NCBI GenBank assembly: GCA_017551705.1
Contig: JAFZLA010000008.1
Location: 1 to 64,000 of the forward strand
DNA: 64,000 bases
Direction of reading: 5' to 3'
Source: Treponema sp.
GTDB taxonomy: Bacteria; Spirochaetota; Spirochaetia; Treponematales; Treponemataceae
In this document: positions 51,181 through 60,500 of the stretch, one piece after another
Position numbering within the stretch: position 1 is the first letter of the stretch
Layout of the letters: the number at the start of each line of letters is the position of its first letter
The notes under the pieces: generated by a model
Database searches by the model: none
What the model saw: the letters and a program-made list of their open reading frames with translations, nothing else
What the model was told of the DNA's origin: nothing
Made by a program: the position numbers and the translations under genes

Positions 51181-52490
51181 TTTTTCCTCGCGCCCAAATA
51201 GAACAAGACGGCCGCAAGGCCCACCACCGCGTTAGGAAGCCACATCAACAAAAAGCCGTTCCAACCGTTCCTATAACCCAATTGGATGCCGACAGTCATC
51301 ATCGCCCAATACAAAAAAGAGATGAATATTCCGACAACCAAGCCGATTGTCTGGCCGTTGACCTTTCCAAAAAGCAGCGCCAAGGGCATCGCCAAAAAAG
51401 CGAAGAACAAGGAGCCAAACGGAAGCGAAAATTTTTTATTGTATTCCAAAACGTTCATGTTTATTTCGCGCTTGTCGCGGCCAGGCTCTTTTTTCATTTT
51501 GCGAATTTTTCTTCCCAAGTCAAAGCTGGTCAATTCCGCCGGCGAAAGCTGTCTGTCAAAATTGAAGACCGTCTTTTCAAAAAGATGCAAGGACATTGTC
51601 TTTGACTTTAGTATGTCAAAATTGTTGGTCTTGTGCCTGTCCAAAACAATGACGGTGGCGTCGTTCATGTCAAAGCGCATGCTCACTCCCTTGTAGGAGC
51701 CCGAATCGACATGAGTTTGTCCGGCTATGATAAAGCGCTGGTTTCCGTTCTCGTCATAATCAAACAAAACAAGGTCGCTCACATCCTTTTCGTTGACGTT
51801 TCCAAAAACGACGCTGGTGTCGTTAAGGCGCTTTACGCATTGAGGCTCCACTTCCATCGTCGGATTTGAAGCGATGCTTTTTCTAAGCTGTTCGCGGGTC
51901 TTTGACGTTCCAAGCGGCAAAAGGTAGTCGTTTACAAAAAACGAAAAAATCGAAATCAAGACGCCCATGACCAAAATCGGCTGCAGCAAAATCTTTCGCA
52001 AGTGGCAGCCGCTGGCCTTAAAAATCAAGATTTCGTTGTCGGTGTTCATTCTTCCCAAGCACATCAAAAAGCCCGTCAGCGTGGCAAAGGGAGCGGACTG
52101 CGCGATTACAAACGGAAGCGAATAGAACATCAGCTTCATCGCGTCCGAAATCGGAATGCGCTTTCCCAAAAGGGACTTCATAAAAAGCATGATTTGATTT
52201 ACAAAGAAAATCAAAAAGAAAAAAAGGTACATCACAAAAAAGTAGACCAATAGCTGCTTTACTATGTACCGCATCAACTTGTATTCTTTGTGGGTTCGCC
52301 TGTAAAATTTGAGCGCTATCCACTTGCGCTTAGCCTTTGCGTAATATTCAAGCGCCCTTTCTTTTGCAAGGCGGACTTTTTTATATGTCAGGAGTTTTTG
52401 GCAGATGCGTTGCCAAAGAGTTTTTATTAGAGCCTTGGCTTTTTGGACTACGCGATCTTTTTGTTCGCTCGCGAATTCTAGTATGTCCAT
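51177..52490 (-). CDS. LptF/LptG family permease with helical N-terminal extension
   Basis: 437 residues. The YjgP/YjgQ core starts near residue 70 (YKLMRYIVKQLLVYFFVMYL), with SAPFATLTGFLMCLGRMNTDNEI and the usual periplasmic domain and C-terminal helices (SLPFGSLFFAFLAMPLALLFG). The first ~65 residues are an extra, Lys/Ala/Arg-rich cytoplasmic helix (VVQKAKALIKTLWQRICQKL) not usual in the family. With the downstream gene it supplies both membrane subunits; no lptB ATPase is in view. Its start overlaps the dut stop by one base. Confidence 0.83.
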
Positions 52491-52930
52491 TACTTTCCTG
52501 TGGAACCAAATCCGCCCGCGCCCCGCTCAGTTTGGTCAAGGCTGTCCACGACCGCAAAGGCCGCGCGGGTCACTGGAGCGGCGACTATCTGCGCGATTCT
52601 GTCGCCCTTGTTTACTGTAAATTTTTCTTTTCCAAGATTGATGAGGATTACTTTTAGCTCGCCGCGATAGTCGCTGTCTATCGTGCCCGGCGTGTTCAAT
52701 ACGGTTACGCCGTTTTTGGCGGCCAATCCCGAGCGCGGCCGCACTTGGATTTCGTAGCCGTCGGGAATGGCAAAAAACAAGCCCGTTCCAATCAAGGCGC
52801 GGTCTCCCGGGTTCAATTCCACCGGAGAATCGACAAGCGCGCAAACGTCGGCGCCCGCCGCTCCAAGAGTCTTGTATTCGGGAATCGCGGAGCCTTCTTG
52901 CGCCACAACCTTGATCAGAACTTCGCTCAT
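52490..52930 (-). CDS. dut: dUTP diphosphatase
   Basis: 146 residues, a homotrimeric dUTPase that hydrolyses dUTP to dUMP and keeps uracil out of DNA. All five motifs are present: AGADVCA (26-31), RSGLA (66-70), DSDYRGE (85-91, with catalytic Asp), RIAQIV (111-116) and [10 protein letters not shown] (136-145). It lies 2 nt after pnp and overlaps the next gene by one base. Confidence 0.95.
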   Translation of the reverse strand: MSEVLIKVVAQEGSAIPEYKTLGAAGADVCALVDSPVELNPGDRALIGTGLFFAIPDGYEIQVRPRSGLAAKNGVTVLNTPGTIDSDYRGELKVILINLGKEKFTVNKGDRIAQIVAAPVTRAAFAVVDSLDQTERGAGGFGSTGK

Positions 52931-52932
52931 AG

Positions 52933-55032
52933 TTACTTCTTTTGCTCGTCCAAAGCGTCGATGTAAGAAAGCTGCAAGCGGCCTCTCTGGTCAACTTCCA
53001 AAAGCTTTACAGGGATAACCTGGCCTTCTTTGAGAACGTCGGTGACCTTCTCCACTCTTCCGTGAGAAAGCTTTGAAATGTGGCAAAGGCCTTCTTTTCC
53101 GGGAAGAATTTCGATAAAGGCGCCAAAGTCCTTTATGCTCTTGACAGTTCCGTTGTAAATCGTGCCGGGCTCCGGATCTTCGGTGATGCCCTTGACGGCC
53201 TTTTTGGCCTCTTCGGCATGCTGTCCGGTCTTTCCGTAGATTGTCACGGTTCCGTCTTCGTCTGTGTTGATCGTTACGTCGTACTGGGCGCAAAGAGCCT
53301 TGATGTTCTTTCCGCCAGGTCCGATAAGGGCTCCGATTCTGTCAATCGGAATCTTCATCGTAAGGATTTTGGGAGCGTAGGGAGAAAGCGGCGCGGGCTT
53401 GTCAATGCACTTTTCCATGATTGAAAGAATGTGCAAGCGGCCAACGCGGGCCTGCTCCAAGGCTTTTTTCATAATCTCGGTTGTTACGCCGGGGATTTTG
53501 ATGTCCATTTGGAAGCCTGTGATTCCGTCCTTTGTTCCGGCAACCTTAAAGTCCATGTCGCCGAGGTGGTCTTCCTCTCCCAAGATGTCGCTCAAAATCT
53601 TGTACTTTTCGTAGTGCTCGCCTTCTGTGATCAAGCCCATGGCGATTCCGGCTACCATCTTTTTAAGAGGAACGCCGGCCGCGAGCATTGACAAACAGCC
53701 GCCGCAAGTTGAGGCCTGCGATGAAGAGCCGTTTGACTCAAGGATTTCAGAAACTACGCGAACAGTGTACGGGAATTCTTCGCGGCTGGGAACCATAGGC
53801 GCCAAAGAGCGGCGGGCAAGGTTTCCGTGGCCGATTTCGCGGCGGCCTGTCGTGAGCTTTCCTGTCTCGCCGACAGAGTACGGCGGGAAGTTATAGTGGA
53901 GAATGAAGTGCTCGCTTCTCTCTCCGTCGATGTCGTCGTAAGACTGCTCGTCCTGCAATGTTCCCAAAGTTGTTACGGCCAAAGACTGAGTCTCGCCGCG
54001 GGTGAACAAGGCGCTTCCGTGCGGTCTAGGCAAAACATTCACTTCGCAAGTGATCGGGCGGATTTCGTCACACTTTCTTCCATCGATGCGGACGCCTTCG
54101 TCCAAAATGGCCTTGCGCAAAAGTTTGTACTGGATGTCGTCGAACAAAGCGTCAAAGAGCTTTTTCTGAGTTTCGTCCTCAAGCTGCTCGGCGTATTCGG
54201 CGGCGATTTGCTTTTTTACTGCCTTGACGGCTTCTCCGCGGGCCTGCTTTCCTGGGCGGAAGTTGGCTTCCTTAACAAGCGGAGTGGCCTTGGCTTCGAT
54301 TTCGGCGGCGTTGGCCAATGTCACGTCAAGAGGCGCAAGCGGAAGCTTTTCCTTTCCGGCCTTCTTGACCAATTCTTCCTGGAGCAAGCACATGTCGGTG
54401 ATGAACTTTTGCGCCTCGTTGAGGGCTCCGAGCATCACTTCTTCGCTGGCTTCGTTGGCGCCGCCTTCTACCATAGTAAAGCCGTCTTTAGTTCCGGCAA
54501 CTACGATTTCAAGCTCGGCCTTTTCCTGCTCTTGGAATGTCGGGTTGATGATGTACTTTCCGTCCAAGTAACCTACGCGGCACGCGGCCACAGGTCCATG
54601 GAAAGGAATGTCCGAAATTGAAACGGCGGCGCTCGAAGCGATTACCGCCAAAATGTCGGGCGTATGAATTCCGTCCGCGCTTACGCAAGTCGGAACAATT
54701 TGGATTTCGCGTCCGAAAGACATTTCAAAAAGCGGACGCATGGGGCGGTCGATAAGGCGGCTGACCAAGATTTCTTTGTCCTTGGGGCGGCCCTCGCGCT
54801 TAACAAAGCCTCCGGGGATTTTTCCGGCGGCGTAAAATTTTTCGTTGTATTCAACAGTAACGGGAACGTAGTCCATTCCTTCAACTACCGTGCTCGAAGC
54901 GCAAACTGTGGCGATTACCGCGGTTCCCGCAAACTGGGCATAGACGCAGCCGTTGGCCTGCTTGCCGATTTTTCCGGTCTCAAGGATCAATTCCTCGTCG
55001 CCGATTTTGTAAGTCACTCTTTCTACTGACAA
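52933..55032 (-). CDS. pnp: Polyribonucleotide nucleotidyltransferase (PNPase)
   Basis: 699 residues with two RNase PH-like domains (first ~10-230; second ~310-560 with [37 protein letters not shown] and the metal/phosphate region [22 protein letters not shown]), a KH domain ([19 protein letters not shown]) and an S1 domain ([23 protein letters not shown]). It degrades RNA 3'-5' with phosphate. A TTG start is used, with GAGG about 8 nt upstream. Hairpins lie between rpsO and pnp, where PNPase/RNase III autoregulation acts in E. coli. Confidence 0.95.
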   Translation of the reverse strand: MSVERVTYKIGDEELILETGKIGKQANGCVYAQFAGTAVIATVCASSTVVEGMDYVPVTVEYNEKFYAAGKIPGGFVKREGRPKDKEILVSRLIDRPMRPLFEMSFGREIQIVPTCVSADGIHTPDILAVIASSAAVSISDIPFHGPVAACRVGYLDGKYIINPTFQEQEKAELEIVVAGTKDGFTMVEGGANEASEEVMLGALNEAQKFITDMCLLQEELVKKAGKEKLPLAPLDVTLANAAEIEAKATPLVKEANFRPGKQARGEAVKAVKKQIAAEYAEQLEDETQKKLFDALFDDIQYKLLRKAILDEGVRIDGRKCDEIRPITCEVNVLPRPHGSALFTRGETQSLAVTTLGTLQDEQSYDDIDGERSEHFILHYNFPPYSVGETGKLTTGRREIGHGNLARRSLAPMVPSREEFPYTVRVVSEILESNGSSSQASTCGGCLSMLAAGVPLKKMVAGIAMGLITEGEHYEKYKILSDILGEEDHLGDMDFKVAGTKDGITGFQMDIKIPGVTTEIMKKALEQARVGRLHILSIMEKCIDKPAPLSPYAPKILTMKIPIDRIGALIGPGGKNIKALCAQYDVTINTDEDGTVTIYGKTGQHAEEAKKAVKGITEDPEPGTIYNGTVKSIKDFGAFIEILPGKEGLCHISKLSHGRVEKVTDVLKEGQVIPVKLLEVDQRGRLQLSYIDALDEQKK

Positions 55033-55066
55033 TTCTTTTTCCTCTTTATCTTCTTTTCCGTTTTAA

Positions 55067-55104
55067 AGAGCGGTGCTCTGCCATACGCCGCGACAAGCGC
55101 GGCG
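55067..55104 (-). promoter_or_regulatory. Hairpins in the rpsO-pnp intergenic region
   Basis: A 7-bp GC-only stem (CGCCGCG/CGCGGCG, 5-nt loop, 55086-55104) is followed on the minus strand by AGAGC/GCTCT (55067-55079). Neither has a T tract, so they are better read as RNA processing or autoregulatory structures than terminators. Confidence 0.5.
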
Positions 55105-55109
55105 GTTAA

Positions 55110-55379
55110 TTACTTTCTCAAGCCGAGCTCTTTGATAAGGGCGCGGTAGGCTTCCAAGTCCTTTCTCATCAAGTACTTGAGGAATCTCTTGCGCTGGCCA
55201 ACAACCTTCATCATGCTGCGCTTGGCGCTTGAGTCCTTGGGAAAGCGGTTCACGTGGTCTGTGAGCTGCTCGATGCGCTTTGTCAAAAGCGCGATCTGAA
55301 CTTTTGTGTTTCCTGTGTCGTTTTCGTTGGCTCCAAATTTGCTAACGATTGAGTGTGACAATTCCTTTGAGAGTGCCAT
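55110..55379 (-). CDS. rpsO: 30S ribosomal protein S15
   Basis: 89 residues, the normal length. S15 binds helices 20-22 of 16S rRNA early in 30S assembly. Family landmarks are NDTGNTKVQIALLTKRIEQLTDHV, FPKDSSAKRSMMKVVGQRKRFLKYL and the end GLRK. AGGAG with a 6-nt spacer precedes the ATG. It lies between ribF and pnp, the order conserved in many bacteria. Confidence 0.97.
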   Translation of the reverse strand: MALSKELSHSIVSKFGANENDTGNTKVQIALLTKRIEQLTDHVNRFPKDSSAKRSMMKVVGQRKRFLKYLMRKDLEAYRALIKELGLRK

Positions 55380-55402
55380 ATTTTTCTCCTAAAAATTCGA
55401 TT

Positions 55403-55416
55403 GCCCCAGCAGGGGC
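55403..55416 (-). terminator. Hairpin between ribF and rpsO
   Basis: A GCCCC/GGGGC stem with 4-nt loop begins just past the ribF stop; on the minus strand it is followed about 7 nt later by five T and then the rpsO Shine-Dalgarno. It could be a partial terminator or part of an S15-binding leader. Confidence 0.45.
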
Positions 55417-55419
55417 TTG

Positions 55420-56274
55420 TTATAAGAATTCAATTTCTTGAATCGTTGAAAAATCTTTTTGTCCAAGCGGAAATTCCAGGCGAAGGAATTGGCCTTCCGC
55501 GCAAAGAAAGGCTGAACTTTCTTTGCCGGCAAAAACGACGCGAACCGGATGCCGTCCGGCTTTTGGCAAAACTTGCGTCGTCCTTCCGTTCGCAATCAAT
55601 GACAGACTTGAATCCGACGAACTCGCGCTCCACTCAAAGGGAGAGCAGTCAAGGCGGTACGGACAACCCAAAAGGCTTTTTGCCAAAGCAAAGTCGCCGT
55701 CTAGGACCGCGCCGCGAATCAAGCTTGAACTGACGCGCTTTCCAAAAAGCTTTACGTCGTCCAAAACTTTCAGTTCCAAACCGTTTTGGGTCGCGTAATC
55801 AGACAATTCGGCGACGCCGGTGTCTAAATTATGCCCGCAGCGGAAATCGGAGCCTGCCGCCAAAAATTGCGCAGGACAAAATTTTCTCAATTGATCAAGA
55901 AAATTCCTTCCTTCTATTTTACTGAAATCTTGGGAAAAGTCAATCATTATGCAAAAATCAAAGCCCCTTTTCTCAAAATATTCCAGCTTCATTTTCTCTG
56001 TAAAAAGGTCGCCTGGATAGCGCGGATTCATCAGGGCGCCCGCCGGCCGCTTGAAGGTCACCGCTCCAGTCAAAATGTTTGCAAGCCCAAAACTGGCGGC
56101 CGAACCTGAATCGTTTGCAAGCCCAAAACTGGCGGCCGCGCGCTTTTTCCAGCCAAAGACCGCGTCAAAAAGCGCCTGATGGCCCAAATGCATTCCGTCA
56201 AAGCCGCCAATTGTTATTGCGGAAGGGCCTATAGGGGCGGCCGTCAAAACGTCGTTCCAAGAATAAACTTTCAT
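55420..56274 (-). CDS. ribF: RibF-type FAD synthetase with degenerate kinase domain
   Basis: 284 residues. The N-terminal adenylyltransferase domain is intact: TIGGFDGMHLGHQALFD (21-37), the FMN-binding FCPAQFLAAGSDFRCGHN (132-149) and the SSSLIRGAVLDGDFALAKSLLG segment (182-203). The C-terminal riboflavin kinase domain should then show a G-x-x-LGFPTAN motif, but the remaining ~80 residues (SPFEWSASSSDSSLS...) lack it and are too short. The protein may therefore only adenylate FMN. Residues 47-70 hold a 12-residue tandem duplication (AASFGLAN). The gene overlaps truB by 4 nt. Confidence 0.8.
   Translation of the reverse strand: MKVYSWNDVLTAAPIGPSAITIGGFDGMHLGHQALFDAVFGWKKRAAASFGLANDSGSAASFGLANILTGAVTFKRPAGALMNPRYPGDLFTEKMKLEYFEKRGFDFCIMIDFSQDFSKIEGRNFLDQLRKFCPAQFLAAGSDFRCGHNLDTGVAELSDYATQNGLELKVLDDVKLFGKRVSSSLIRGAVLDGDFALAKSLLGCPYRLDCSPFEWSASSSDSSLSLIANGRTTQVLPKAGRHPVRVVFAGKESSAFLCAEGQFLRLEFPLGQKDFSTIQEIEFL
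56077..56138 (-). repeat. 36-bp-period duplication inside ribF
   Basis: A 26-nt sequence containing GCAAGCCCAAAACTGGCGGC (plus strand) occurs at 56077-56102 and identically at 56113-56138. It encodes the two AASFGLAN copies. Confidence 0.95.
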
Positions 56275-57275
56275 TTGGCAACCTCGCTTTTGGGAACGAC
56301 ATACTCATAACGCGCGCGGCCGCCTTCTTGGAAAACCGCTCCCATAAACGTTCCGTCGGCGGAGAATACTGCGGACGTCCCTTGCTCAAGCGACTGGGCA
56401 AAAAGGCCTGGGCGCAAGGGGCGGCCGTTCCAAAAATATTCTTCCTGTCCCGGCCTTAAAGTCGCGGGAGCCAGGCCGCAAAGGCGCGCGGTGTCCGCAT
56501 CCATTGGGCGCAAGGACGAGGCGCTGATTGTGTCTTCGCCCACCGCGTCTTGCAAAAGAAAGTTTCCGACCCGAGTTCTATTTAACGTTTGCAAGCGCGC
56601 CGCCGATCCGCAATCCGCTCCTATGTCGCGGGCAAGGCTGCGAATGTAAGTTCCCTTGCTTACCAAAAAACGGACGCGCGCGGATTTGACAAAAACTGTT
56701 TGCAAGCCCTGGACGCGGCCGCCTTCTTGGGCTTGCGAACAATCGCTTGCAATGCCCAAATCGTTGGAGGCCGCCTCGTTCGCGCCGGCGCTGTCTTGCG
56801 CCGCCGCCTCATACTCCAAAAGCTCGGCCTGGTAAACCGTGACGGGCCGCGCGGGGATTTGGGCGGCCTGCCCTGCCCGCGTCAAGTCGCTTGCGCGCTT
56901 TCCGCCGATTTTAATCGCCGAAAATTCAGGCGGCCGCTGCATTATCTTTCCTGTAAATTTTTGGAGGGAATCTTTTAGCGCGTCCAGTGTCGGAAGCGGC
57001 GCTGTCTGCACAACCTGGCCGGTCGGGTCAAGAGTGTCAGTGCGCTGGCCAAAAATTATTTGAGCAATGTATTCTTTGTCAAAGGCTGTTATCAATCCGG
57101 CCAGACGGGTAAGGCTTCCGACGCAGACGACAAGAAGGCCCTGCGCGAACAAGTCAAGCGTTCCCGTGTGGCCGACTTTTTTTGTTCCAAGAGTTTTTTT
57201 GATTTTTCCAAGAGCGGAAAAGCTTGTGATTCCTGGCTTTTTGTCGTAAAGGATTATTCCGCTGGGGTTAGGCAT
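56271..57275 (-). CDS. truB: tRNA pseudouridine-55 synthase
   Basis: 334 residues. The enzyme makes pseudouridine 55 in the T-loop of tRNAs. The catalytic Asp41 lies in GHTGTLDLFAQGLLVV; other landmarks are the TruB motifs RPPEFSAIKIGGKRA and VSKGTYIRSLARDIGADCG. Residues about 156-192 (AAAQDSAGANEAASNDLGIA...) are an Ala/Ser/Gly-rich insertion between two core strands, not expected in the family. The start overlaps the rbfA stop by 8 nt. Confidence 0.92.
   Translation of the reverse strand: MPNPSGIILYDKKPGITSFSALGKIKKTLGTKKVGHTGTLDLFAQGLLVVCVGSLTRLAGLITAFDKEYIAQIIFGQRTDTLDPTGQVVQTAPLPTLDALKDSLQKFTGKIMQRPPEFSAIKIGGKRASDLTRAGQAAQIPARPVTVYQAELLEYEAAAQDSAGANEAASNDLGIASDCSQAQEGGRVQGLQTVFVKSARVRFLVSKGTYIRSLARDIGADCGSAARLQTLNRTRVGNFLLQDAVGEDTISASSLRPMDADTARLCGLAPATLRPGQEEYFWNGRPLRPGLFAQSLEQGTSAVFSADGTFMGAVFQEGGRARYEYVVPKSEVAK
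56699..56736 (-). repeat. Palindromic insert segment inside truB
   Basis: GCAAGCCC (56702-56709) and its complement GGGCTTGC (56729-56736) form an 8-bp inverted repeat around GCGGCCGC. The left arm continues as a variant of the core found in capA, ribF and hrpA. Confidence 0.65.
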
Positions 57276-57684
57276 TGTCGTCTTGGTTTTGCGAACCGTC
57301 GGAGGCGGCGGCGGCTTTTGCCGAAACTTCCGCGTCGCTCTTTACCAAGTCCTCAAGTTTTTTGGCCATCTCGTAGCCGTCGCGGATTGACGTGTCGGCC
57401 ACAAAATGCAAGTGCGGAAATTGGCGTATAGTAAGTTTTTTTGCGATTGAAGACTGGATAAAGCCCGCCGCGCTGGTCAAGCCTTGCACGCCGCGGTTTA
57501 GTTCCGATTCCGACATGAAAGTCGAAACGTAAACTTTTGCGTGCGCCAAGTCCTTGGCAACTTCGACGCGGTTTATCGTCAAAAAGTTTGAGACGCGGGG
57601 ATCTTTAATCTCGGCGCGCAAAATCATGTTGGCTATCTCGCCTCGGATTTGCTCGCCAAGCTTTAAAAGCCGATACTGACCCAT
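57268..57684 (-). CDS. rbfA: Ribosome-binding factor A
   Basis: 138 residues with the type II KH-like fold of RbfA: EQIRGEIANMILRAEIKDPRVSNFLTINRVEVAKDLAHAKVYVS and GFIQSSIAKKLTIRQFPHLHFVADTSI. It helps mature the 30S subunit and the 16S 5' end. A short Ala/Ser-rich tail follows. Its ATG overlaps the infB stop by one base (TGATG). Confidence 0.93.
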   Translation of the reverse strand: MGQYRLLKLGEQIRGEIANMILRAEIKDPRVSNFLTINRVEVAKDLAHAKVYVSTFMSESELNRGVQGLTSAAGFIQSSIAKKLTIRQFPHLHFVADTSIRDGYEMAKKLEDLVKSDAEVSAKAAAASDGSQNQDDNA

Positions 57685-60494
57685 CAGGCGTTTCCTTCCT
57701 GGCCTTCGGCGGCCTTATGAGGATTGATTCCGTGGGCGCCGGGCTTGGCTTCCGCGGCTTCCTTGCGGGCGCGGGCGGCGGCCTTTTCGGCGGCGATCTT
57801 TTCGGCTTCGGCGGCGGCTTCTGCGGCTGCCTTGGCTTCGGCTTCGCTGCGCTGCTCGGCGGCGGCGGCCTCGTTCTTTGACTTGTCGTCAATCAAGGCG
57901 TCGCCCAACTTGCGGGCAACTTCGATGTATTCAAAGCATTCGATTTGGTCGCCGACGTGGATGTCCTGCCAGTTTTCCAAACCTACGCCGCATTCGTAGC
58001 CCTTGGCCACTTCTTTGGCGTCGTCCTTAAAGCGCTTGAGAGACGAAACTTTTCCTGTGTAAATTACGATGCCTTCGCGGATAAGGCGAACGCCGCAATT
58101 GCGCTTGATGCTTCCGTCCGAAACGTAACAACCGGCGATGGTTCCAATCTTGGGAACCTTGAAAGTGTTCTGGACTTCCACAGTTCCGATGACCTGCTCC
58201 TTTGTGTCGGGGCTGAGCATTCCTTCCATGGCCGCCGTGATTTCGTTCACGCATTCGTAAATGATTGAGTACTTGCGGATTTCGACCTTTTCTTGGTCGG
58301 CCAAAAGCTTTGCCTTTGGAGTCGGGCGGACGTTAAAGCCGACGATAATCGCGTTGGAGTCCGCGGCGGCCAAAATGACATCGCTTTCGTTGATGGCGCC
58401 GGCCGACGAGTGGATGACCACAAGGCGGATGTCTTTTGTAGAAAGTTTTTCCAAGGCAACCTTAAGGGCCTCGGCGCTTCCCTGCAAGTCGGCCTTGATG
58501 ACAACCTTGAGTTCCTTGACTTCGTGTGCGTCAATGGTCTGGTAAAGGTTGTCCAAAGTGACTTTCTTGACTGCCTTGGCGTCCTCAAAGCGCTTGAGCT
58601 CGACGCGCTTGGTGCTGATGGCGCGGGCCTCTTTTTCGCTTTCGGTTACTTGGAAGGGGTCGCCCGCGTTGGGCATCTCTTCGATTCCGATAACTTCTAC
58701 AGGCTGGCTGGGAGTGGCTTCCTGGATGCGCTTGCCCCTGTCGTTGAACATGGCGCGGACGCGGCCAGAGTAAATGCCGGCCACAAAAGGATCTCCCTGA
58801 TGCAACGTTCCGCGCTCCACGATGACTGTGGACACAACGCCGCGTCCTTGGTCGATGCGCGATTCCAAAACCTTTCCTTCGGCTCGGCAATCCCAAACGG
58901 TCTTAAGCTCAAGCATTTCGGCTTGGAGCAAAATCGCGTCCAAAAGGTCGTCTATGCCTTCGCCCTTAAGGGCGCTGATGTTCACGTACTGAGTGTCTCC
59001 GCCCCAATCTTCTGGGGTAAGGCCAAGCTCGGTAAGCTGGGTGCGCACGCGGTCGGGGTTGGCGTCGGGCTTGTCTATTTTGTTTACGGCTACGATGATA
59101 GGAACCTTGGCGTCCTTGGCGTGGTTGACCGCTTCCAAAGTCTGCGGCATCACGCCGTCGTCGGCTGCAACAACCAAAACAACGATGTCGGTGATTTGGG
59201 CGCCGCGGGCGCGCATCATCGTAAAGACTTCGTGGCCCGGTGTGTCCAAGAAAGTGATTGTTCCCTTTTCGGTGCGAACGCTGTAGGCGCCGATGCTCTG
59301 GGTGATTCCGCCCGCCTCGCCTTCGGCTACATGGCTGTGTCGGATCGCGTCCAAAGTCTTGGTCTTTCCGTGGTCAACGTGGCCCATTACGGTAACAATC
59401 GGAGGACGCGGCTCCTGCTTGTCGTCGTTGCTTGTGTCGCGAGCGATGACAGTCTCGTCATACAAGCTTACAAGGTGGACTTCGCAATTGTATTCGGCGG
59501 CCAAAAGCGTGGCCGTGTCGCTGTCGATTGACTGGGTGATGGTGACCATCTGGCCCATCGACATAAGCTTTGCGATGATTTCGTTGGCCTTAAGGTTCAT
59601 CTTGCGCGCCAAGTCGCTGATCGAAACAGTTTCCATGATGTCGATGGACTTGGGTACGTCGCTGACCTGAGTCTCGGCCTTCTTTTGGCTTTCGTAGAAC
59701 TTGTCCTCGTCAAAGGCCTCTTCTTTATCCTTTCGGCTGTATTGCTGCTTTTTTCCCTTAAATGATTTTTTGGGAGCGTTTTGGCTGGGCTTTCCGCCTG
59801 TCATGCCGCCGGGAGCGAACGAACCGCCTCCAGCGCCGCCGCCAAAGCCGCTTCCGGGCCTGGCGCCAAAGCCTCCGGGACCGCGATTGAATCCGCCGCC
59901 TTGTCCGCCTCGGTTAAAGCCTCCGGATCCGCGGTTGAATCCGCCGCCCTGTCCGCCTCGGTTAAAGGCTCCGGGGCCGCCCTTGTTGTCGCGCTCGCGG
60001 TTTTGGTAGCCGGCTCTGGCCTGCGCTCCGGTAAATCCCGAACCGCCGGAAGGCCTTCCCTGCCCCCCGCCAAAAGAGCCGCGGCCGCCAGCTTGGCCTC
60101 CGCGACCCCACGAACCCTTTGAATGGTCGCTTAGGTTTCCGGCCTTGACGTTGGGTCTTGCCGAGTTCAACGAAAATGAGGATGCCTGTCTTTTTGCAGG
60201 AGCGGGAGCCGCCTTTGAATCGGCGGCGGCTTCTTTTTGGGCAGAAACTTTCTTTTCTTCAGGAACAGCCTGAGAAGCCGCCTCTTGAGTTTTTGCGGCG
60301 GCAGAAGCAGAAGGAGCCGCTCCTGCGGGCGCGGCCGAAGCGGAGCGTTTCTTTATGAGAACAACCTTTTTCTTTTTTTCTACTGGAGCGGCAGCGGCCT
60401 GCGCGCCATCGGCGCTCTTTGGCTCTGCGGCTTTAGGAGCGGCCGACTTTTTGTGCAGCACGACTCCGGCTTTCTTTTCTTTCTCTTCTGCCAT
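57684..60494 (-). CDS. infB: Translation initiation factor IF-2
   Basis: 936 residues. The N-terminal ~250 are disordered: Ala/Lys-rich ([19 protein letters not shown]), then Gly/Arg/Phe-rich repeats ([17 protein letters not shown]) resembling RGG boxes. An IF2_N-like segment follows ([25 protein letters not shown], about 290-320), then the G domain with GHVDHGKT (about 369-376), DTPGHE and NKIDKPD, and the C-terminal fMet-tRNA-binding domains. A charged Ala/Glu coiled tail ([20 protein letters not shown]) closes the protein. It delivers initiator tRNA to the 30S subunit. Confidence 0.95.
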   Translation of the reverse strand: MAEEKEKKAGVVLHKKSAAPKAAEPKSADGAQAAAAPVEKKKKVVLIKKRSASAAPAGAAPSASAAAKTQEAASQAVPEEKKVSAQKEAAADSKAAPAPAKRQASSFSLNSARPNVKAGNLSDHSKGSWGRGGQAGGRGSFGGGQGRPSGGSGFTGAQARAGYQNRERDNKGGPGAFNRGGQGGGFNRGSGGFNRGGQGGGFNRGPGGFGARPGSGFGGGAGGGSFAPGGMTGGKPSQNAPKKSFKGKKQQYSRKDKEEAFDEDKFYESQKKAETQVSDVPKSIDIMETVSISDLARKMNLKANEIIAKLMSMGQMVTITQSIDSDTATLLAAEYNCEVHLVSLYDETVIARDTSNDDKQEPRPPIVTVMGHVDHGKTKTLDAIRHSHVAEGEAGGITQSIGAYSVRTEKGTITFLDTPGHEVFTMMRARGAQITDIVVLVVAADDGVMPQTLEAVNHAKDAKVPIIVAVNKIDKPDANPDRVRTQLTELGLTPEDWGGDTQYVNISALKGEGIDDLLDAILLQAEMLELKTVWDCRAEGKVLESRIDQGRGVVSTVIVERGTLHQGDPFVAGIYSGRVRAMFNDRGKRIQEATPSQPVEVIGIEEMPNAGDPFQVTESEKEARAISTKRVELKRFEDAKAVKKVTLDNLYQTIDAHEVKELKVVIKADLQGSAEALKVALEKLSTKDIRLVVIHSSAGAINESDVILAAADSNAIIVGFNVRPTPKAKLLADQEKVEIRKYSIIYECVNEITAAMEGMLSPDTKEQVIGTVEVQNTFKVPKIGTIAGCYVSDGSIKRNCGVRLIREGIVIYTGKVSSLKRFKDDAKEVAKGYECGVGLENWQDIHVGDQIECFEYIEVARKLGDALIDDKSKNEAAAAEQRSEAEAKAAAEAAAEAEKIAAEKAAARARKEAAEAKPGAHGINPHKAAEGQEGNA
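59885..59980 (-). repeat. 48-bp tandem repeat in the RGG-like region of infB
   Basis: Two near-identical 48-nt units (starting near 59885 and 59933) encode repeated [15 protein letters not shown]. Copy number may vary between strains. Confidence 0.75.
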
Positions 60495-60500
60495 TAACTA

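Noticed and set aside
58293-59531. 412-codon open frame on the strand opposite infB
   Set aside because: It is a mirror of the highly biased infB coding sequence; no domain, no ribosome-binding site, and infB is certain.
59800-60120. Regular repeats that could suggest a CRISPR array
   Set aside because: Period 48 with no unique spacers; they encode the Gly/Arg repeats of IF-2.
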